DNA of 64,000 nucleotides from Rhabditoides inermis. Lineage: Eukaryota > Nematoda > Chromadorea > Rhabditida > Rhabditidae. The notes below the pieces were generated by a model. It made no database searches. It saw only the letters and a list, made by a program, of their open reading frames with translations, and was not told the origin of the DNA. Each line of letters opens with the position of its first letter. Within the stretch, counting starts at the first letter, position 1. Both the position numbers and the translations under genes were made by a program. This document shows positions 63,019 to 64,000 of the stretch, one piece after another. Location of the stretch: the NCBI GenBank assembly GCA_963966185.1, contig CAWZYM010000154.1, forward strand, positions 558,001 to 622,000. The letters are read 5' to 3'.

Positions 63019-64000
63019 ATTGAGTTCGTAGATCTACGAAACGAGTTCGTAGTTTTACGAAATGACTTCGTAGATCTACGAAACGAGTTCATAGATAAAC
63101 GAAATGAGTTCGTAGTTCAACTAATTGAGTTCGTAGATCTACGAAACGAGTTCGTAGTTCTACGAAATGAGTTCGTAGATCTACGAAACGAGTTCATAGA
63201 TCTACGAAATGAGTTCATAGATCTACGAAACGAGTTCGTAGTTCTACGAAATGAGTTCGTAGATCTACGAAACGAGTTCATAGATCTACGAAATGAGTTC
63301 ATAGATCTACGAAATGAGTTCATAGATCCACGAAATGAGTTCATAGATCAACGAAATGAGTTCGTAGATCTACGAAATGAGCTCGTAGATCTACGAAGTT
63401 CGTAGTTCTGTGAAATGAGTTCGTAGATCTACGAAATGAATTCGTAGATCTACGAAATGAGTTCGTAGATCTACGAAATGAGCTCGTAGATCTACGAAAT
63501 GAGTTCGTAGACCAACGAAATGAGTTTGCCAATTTACGAAATGAGTTCATAGATCTACGAAATGAGCTCGTAGATCTACGAAATGAGTTCGTAGTTCTAC
63601 GAAATGAGCTCGTAGATCTACGAAATGAGTTCGTAATTCTACGAAATGAGTTCGTAGTTCTACGAAATGAGTTCGTAGATCTACGAAATGAGTTCGTAGT
63701 TCTACGAATTGAGTTCGTAGATCTACGAAACGAGTTCGTAGTTCTACGAAATGACTTCGTAGATCTACAAAACGAGTTCATAGATCAACGAAATGAGTTT
63801 GCAAATCTACGAAATGAGTTCATAGATCTACGAAATGAGCTCGTAGATCTACGAAATGAGCTCGTAGATCTACGAAATGCATTCGTAGTTCTACGAAATG
63901 AGCTCGTAGATCTACGAAATGAGTTCGTAGATCTACGATATGAGTTCGTAGATCTACGAAATGAGTTTGCAAATCTACGAAATGAGTTCGTAGATCTACG

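Larger units (their letters stand above)
58101..64000 (+). repeat. 21-bp palindromic satellite running off the right edge
   Basis: The first 3.9 kb copies the satellite after island 5 at an offset of 11076 bp, including the 525-bp and 1088-bp nested duplications. After an inverted block near 62.4-62.7 kb and an irregular patch at 62981-63018, satellite of the 48.3-49.0 kb / 49.4-50.1 kb type resumes and continues past the window. Confidence 0.96.

Noticed and set aside
1950..64000. Plasmid or phage iterons (21-bp repeats near an origin)
   Set aside because: Copy number in the thousands, no replication gene, and eukaryotic non-LTR elements on and in the array.

Overview
The window is eukaryotic, almost certainly animal, heterochromatin. 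It is about 97% tandem repeat, and the only recognisable coding material is two broken non-LTR retrotransposon fragments. Both fragments carry reverse-transcriptase C-terminal motifs of the CR1/L2/Jockey kind common in invertebrates. There are no bacterial signals, tRNA or rRNA genes, or intact genes. I cannot name the species from sequence alone.

Layout. Positions 1-1166 are a non-satellite flank with a GA-rich microsatellite (398-513), an open frame entering from the left edge (2-172) and a weak Hsp70-like scrap (about 1044-1160). Positions 1167-1949 are the 3' end of a CR1-like element on the minus strand, cut off exactly where the satellite starts. From 1950 to the right edge runs a satellite with a 21-bp monomer. 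Its core is the perfect 16-bp palindrome TTCGTAGATCTACGAA, or the variant with TT at the centre, joined by a 5-bp ATGAG linker. The array is interrupted by a second, poly(A)-tailed retroelement (2830-3905) inserted in register into the satellite.

The satellite falls into two architectures. The left part (1950 to about 10.3 kb) is a mosaic with a large polarity inversion (6701-9262) and a pair of 1.19-kb inverted arms. From about 10.3 kb onward it is a higher-order macrosatellite. Seven copies of a composite minisatellite island (a 13-bp repeat block, then a 29-bp repeat block) sit at 17067, 30509, 35286, 40453, 45731, 52985 and 56807. They share junctions and are separated by 2.5-12 kb of 21-bp satellite. 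Nested duplications of 482 bp, 525 bp, 840 bp, 1.09 kb, 1.155 kb, 3.8 kb, 5.2 kb and about 13-14 kb show recent amplification, most of them in exact monomer register. The array has not ended at position 64000.

The long open reading frames seen on both strands are a by-product of the 21-bp period (7 codons) and are not called as genes. The most interesting signals are structural. Every monomer is a dyad two helical turns long. Array polarity flips at dyad centres. One monomer variant carries a symmetric double change that keeps the palindrome perfect. The composite islands vary by whole repeat units.
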